Shown: positions 6,612 through 9,167 of the stretch, piece by piece | Layout: the number at the start of each line of letters is the position of its first letter | Position numbering within the stretch: position 1 is the stretch's first letter | Assembly (NCBI GenBank): GCA_024405235.1 | Contig: JAKSPA010000054.1 | Location: forward strand, 1-9,167 | Origin: Lentisphaeria bacterium | GTDB lineage: Bacteria; Verrucomicrobiota; Lentisphaeria; Oligosphaerales; Oligosphaeraceae | Length of the DNA: 9,167 nt | Direction of reading: 5' to 3' | Translations under genes and position numbers: made by a program | The notes under the pieces: generated by a model | The model's input: only the letters and a program-made list of their open reading frames with translations | Told to the model about the DNA's origin: nothing | The model's database searches: none

Positions 6612-8558
6612 ATGGAAGAACAAACGAACAAACAGCCCCGCACTTCCGTCACGAAAGTGACGAAATCCGACATGGGGCGACTGGGTGCCGCGCTTTTCGG
6701 TGGCATGCTGGTGCTGGATTCTTATCTCGCGTCTGTTTTCTTCGCGGGCAGGATCGACCAGTTCTCTATGAATTTGTTTGCACTTGTCGGTGCAGTCATT
6801 CTCTCCGTGCCAATCTTCTGGGAGGCAGGACGCGATCTCTGCCGTGGCAAGGTCGGCATGAACGAACTCGTCGCTCTGGCGCTTCTCGGCGCTTTCGCTT
6901 CGGGACCATCGAACTACCGCACCGCAGGCGCCGTCGCATTCTTCATGCTGATTTCAATCACCATTGAAAAGCGCACCGCAATCGGCGCGGAAGCGGCCAT
7001 CGAAGCCGTCGTCCGCATGACGCCTAGAACCGCACGACGCGTCAAGGAAGACGGCTCCGAAGAGGAGTGCGACGCCATCCGTGATTTGAACATCGGAGAC
7101 ATCTGCCGCGTCCGTCCTGGCGAGAATTTCCCTGCGGACGGCAAGATCAGCAAAGGCAACTCCACCGTCAACCAGGCCTCGATCACTGGTGAATCTCTTC
7201 CGACCGACAAGAACATCGGCGACGAAGTGTATGCTGGTACGCTCAACTTGACTGGTCTTGTCGAGTTCAAAGTCACACGCAAGGGCACCGACACCACTCT
7301 CGGCAAGGTCCGCAATCTGATTGCCGACGCCGAACAGTCCAAGATGCCGATTCAGCGCATGATCGACCAGTACATCGGATACTACACTCCCGTCGTTCTG
7401 ATGATCGCAGGACTTACATGGTTCATCACGAAGGACATGAGCCGCGTCATCGCAGTGCTTGTCATGGCGGTTCCCGCAGCACTGGTTCTGGCGCATCCGT
7501 CGGCGGTCATCGCCGCAATTTCCGCAGCGTCCCGCCTTGGCATTCTGATCAAGGACGTCTCGCAGATCGAACTTGTCGCGAAGATCAAGGCGATCATCTT
7601 CGATAAGACTGGTACGCTGACCGAAGGCAATCTGGAAGTCTCCCGTCTGGAACCCGTTTCCGATGGCGATTTGGCGGAATTGGTTCAGGTGGCCGTTTCC
7701 GTTGAACACCACTCCAACCACCCGACGGCTGTCGCGATCAAGAAACTCGCCGAAAAGGTCGGCATTGATGTCGTGGTGCCAGACCAATACGAAGAAGTCG
7801 CTGGTAAAGGTGTCGCGGCGACGGTCGATGGCAAGAAATGCTTTGTCGGACGCTTCTCATGGCTTTCCGAAATGGGAATTGACGTCTCGAAGCTCGAGGA
7901 GAGCCGTCAGAAGACCGAGAAGGAAGGCATGTCGATCGTATGCGTCGCGTCTGAGGGCAAGCCTCTTGGCTGGATCGGTCTGCAGGATGCAATCCGCAGC
8001 GTGACTCCAGAGGCGGTTCAGAACCTCAAGGACATGGGCGTCGAGCATTGCTGCATGGTCACTGGTGACAACCAGCAGGTCGCCAATGTGGTCGCCGAGA
8101 AGATCGGCATTACGGAAGTCTATGCAGGATGCCTCCCTGAAGAAAAGGCGAAGGTCGTCGGCGAACTCAAGAAGAGCGGAAACATCGTGGCCGTCGTCGG
8201 CGATGGTGTCAACGACGCTCCTGCACTTGCCGCTGGTGACATCGGCATGGCAATGGGAGCCTTCGGTAGCGACATCGCTGTTCAGTCGGCTTCCATCGCT
8301 CTGATGAACAACGATTTGCGACGCATCCCGTTCTTCATCGGTCTTGCACGCCGCACACGTCTTCTCATGAATCAGAATCTCGCAATCGGACTCTCGTTCA
8401 TCACTGTCGGCGTCTATTTCGCCATCGCAGGCGATTTGGGACCGATCGGTGCCGCGCTCATCCATACGATCTCCAGCTTGCTGGTGATCTTCAATAGTGC
8501 GCGTCTGGTCCGCTCGGGCGAGGCGCTCGGCGCCGCTCCCGAAGCGAATGCGCAGTAG
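6612..8558 (+). CDS. P1B-like P-type ATPase with a degenerate (VPA) metal-site motif, substrate unknown
   Basis: The 648-residue protein is a complete P-type ATPase with the eight-helix plan of the heavy-metal (P1B) group: two pairs of helices before residue 120, a pair about 256-298, and a last pair about 584-628. Catalytic motifs are intact: TGES (192-195, actuator), DKTGT (331-335, phosphorylated Asp331), the P1B nucleotide-site His-Pro (370-371), GKG (398-400), TGDN (484-487) and GDGVNDAPAL (530-539). The sixth-helix motif, Cys-Pro-Cys or a Ser/Thr/Ala-Pro-Cys variant in P1B pumps, is Val287-Pro288-Ala289, so both possible cysteine ligands are missing. There is no N-terminal heavy-metal-associated domain or CXXC. 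The last helix has His618-Thr619 where many P1B pumps have His-Glu or an Asp. It probably pumps an ion across the inner membrane, but which one is open. It lies 35 nt downstream of the hflK-like gene. Confidence 0.88.
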   Translation: MEEQTNKQPRTSVTKVTKSDMGRLGAALFGGMLVLDSYLASVFFAGRIDQFSMNLFALVGAVILSVPIFWEAGRDLCRGKVGMNELVALALLGAFASGPSNYRTAGAVAFFMLISITIEKRTAIGAEAAIEAVVRMTPRTARRVKEDGSEEECDAIRDLNIGDICRVRPGENFPADGKISKGNSTVNQASITGESLPTDKNIGDEVYAGTLNLTGLVEFKVTRKGTDTTLGKVRNLIADAEQSKMPIQRMIDQYIGYYTPVVLMIAGLTWFITKDMSRVIAVLVMAVPAALVLAHPSAVIAAISAASRLGILIKDVSQIELVAKIKAIIFDKTGTLTEGNLEVSRLEPVSDGDLAELVQVAVSVEHHSNHPTAVAIKKLAEKVGIDVVVPDQYEEVAGKGVAATVDGKKCFVGRFSWLSEMGIDVSKLEESRQKTEKEGMSIVCVASEGKPLGWIGLQDAIRSVTPEAVQNLKDMGVEHCCMVTGDNQQVANVVAEKIGITEVYAGCLPEEKAKVVGELKKSGNIVAVVGDGVNDAPALAAGDIGMAMGAFGSDIAVQSASIALMNNDLRRIPFFIGLARRTRLLMNQNLAIGLSFITVGVYFAIAGDLGPIGAALIHTISSLLVIFNSARLVRSGEALGAAPEANAQ

Positions 8559-8597
8559 TGGAATTTGCAAACTGAACCAAACAAGGAAAATCGTTTT

Positions 8598-9167
8598 ATG
8601 GCAGAGGAAAACAAAGAAGAACTGGTGGTAGAGGCAGTAGGTCTGACCAAAATCTTCAAGGATTTCTGGAATCGTCCGAAGGCACGCGCCGTCAATGGAC
8701 TTGATCTTTCTATCAAGAAAGGCGAAGTGTTTGGCCTGCTCGGACCGAATGGTTCCGGAAAATCCACCACGATCAAGATGATTCTCGGTCTGCTCTATCC
8801 TACTCGCGGTGAACTGCGCGTCTTCGGACAGGATCCGCAGAACGTCTCCATCAAGAGCCGCATCGGATATCTCCCCGAGGAGACTTACCTCTACAAGTAT
8901 CTGACAGCTTTCGAAACCCTCGATTTCTACGGCGCACTCTTCGGACTAGATGCCGAACGCCGCAAGGAACGCGCCGGACAGCTTCTCGTAATGGTCGGTC
9001 TGGCACATGCTGTCGATCGTCCCGTCGGCGAATTCTCAAAGGGAATGGCAAGACGAATCGGCCTTGCGCAGGCCCTCGTCAACGACCCTGATCTCGTCAT
9101 TCTCGACGAGCCGACCAGCGGACTCGATCCAATAGGCTGCCGCGAAGTAAAGGATGTCATCCGTCTG
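8598..9167 (+). CDS. ABC-2-type transporter ATP-binding protein, 3' end cut by window
   Basis: The reading frame runs from ATG 8598 to the window end (190 residues). AAGGA at 8583-8587 lies 10 nt ahead of the start. Motifs are the Walker A GPNGSGKST (49-57), the Q-loop region IGYLPEE (89-95) with Glu in place of Gln, the signature EFSKGMARR (145-153), Walker B LVILDEP (166-172) and the D-loop SGLD (174-177). The Glu in the Q-loop and the SKGM signature are usual in the NatA/CcmA/DrrA-like branch of ABC-2 exporters, which move ions, drugs, lipids or polysaccharides. The H-loop and C-terminus lie outside the window, as should the permease partner. It follows the P-type ATPase by 39 nt and appears to be the fifth gene of the cluster. 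The substrate cannot be told from this subunit. Confidence 0.92.
   Translation, partial: MAEENKEELVVEAVGLTKIFKDFWNRPKARAVNGLDLSIKKGEVFGLLGPNGSGKSTTIKMILGLLYPTRGELRVFGQDPQNVSIKSRIGYLPEETYLYKYLTAFETLDFYGALFGLDAERRKERAGQLLVMVGLAHAVDRPVGEFSKGMARRIGLAQALVNDPDLVILDEPTSGLDPIGCREVKDVIRL

Noticed and set aside
8865..9060. Glu in the Q-loop and SKGM signature of the ABC ATPase as possible inactivation.
   Set aside because: Both are common in the NatA/CcmA-like ABC-2 branch, and Walker A and B are intact.
1..9167. CRISPR arrays, tRNA or rRNA genes, insertion sequences, integrase sites.
   Set aside because: No regularly spaced repeats, cloverleaf-like segments, transposase motifs or terminal inverted repeats were seen.

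Overview
This window reads as chromosomal DNA from a Gram-negative-type bacterium. It is moderately GC-rich, all its genes lie on the + strand, and every stop codon is standard. A protein with a signal peptide and the look of an outer-membrane beta-barrel, together with an unusual cluster of three SPFH proteins, fits the Planctomycetota/Verrucomicrobiota/Lentisphaerota (PVC) group. That placement is a weak inference from gene content; no rRNA or other taxonomic marker is present.

Layout: (1) 17-1219 holds the end of ruvA, with an in-frame stop close to the window edge, followed by a complete ruvB. These are Holliday-junction branch-migration genes. (2) 1220-1383 is an AT-rich gap with a weak hairpin and T-tract. 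(3) 1384-2223 encodes an exported, cysteine-rich, probable outer-membrane beta-barrel protein of unknown function, followed by a good intrinsic terminator. (4) 2375 to the window end is a five-gene, same-strand, tightly spaced cluster (gaps of 43, 25, 35 and 39 nt). In order it encodes a seven-helix membrane protein fused to an HflK-like SPFH domain, an HflC-like protein, a second HflK-like protein, a P1B-like P-type ATPase, and the ATPase subunit of an ABC-2-type transporter, which is cut by the window end.

The cluster is the interesting part. HflK and HflC normally form a two-component SPFH cage around the FtsH protease. Here there are three SPFH proteins, one carrying a large extra membrane domain and a His/Asp/Glu-rich insertion in its SPFH region, and they are linked to two kinds of energy-driven transporter instead of FtsH. 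The P-type ATPase keeps all the catalytic motifs (TGES, DKTGT, HP, TGDN, GDGVND) but has Val-Pro-Ala where heavy-metal pumps have Cys-Pro-Cys, and it has no N-terminal metal-binding domain. Its substrate therefore cannot be assumed. A reasonable inference is that the SPFH proteins form a membrane scaffold or microdomain organising or regulating the two transporters.

A window-wide feature is marked depletion of CCGG (13 sites by hand count). It shows as near-total avoidance of ACC and GCC codons before glycine, and may record a past or present CCGG-specific restriction-modification system. I saw no tRNA, rRNA, CRISPR array, insertion sequence or attachment site.
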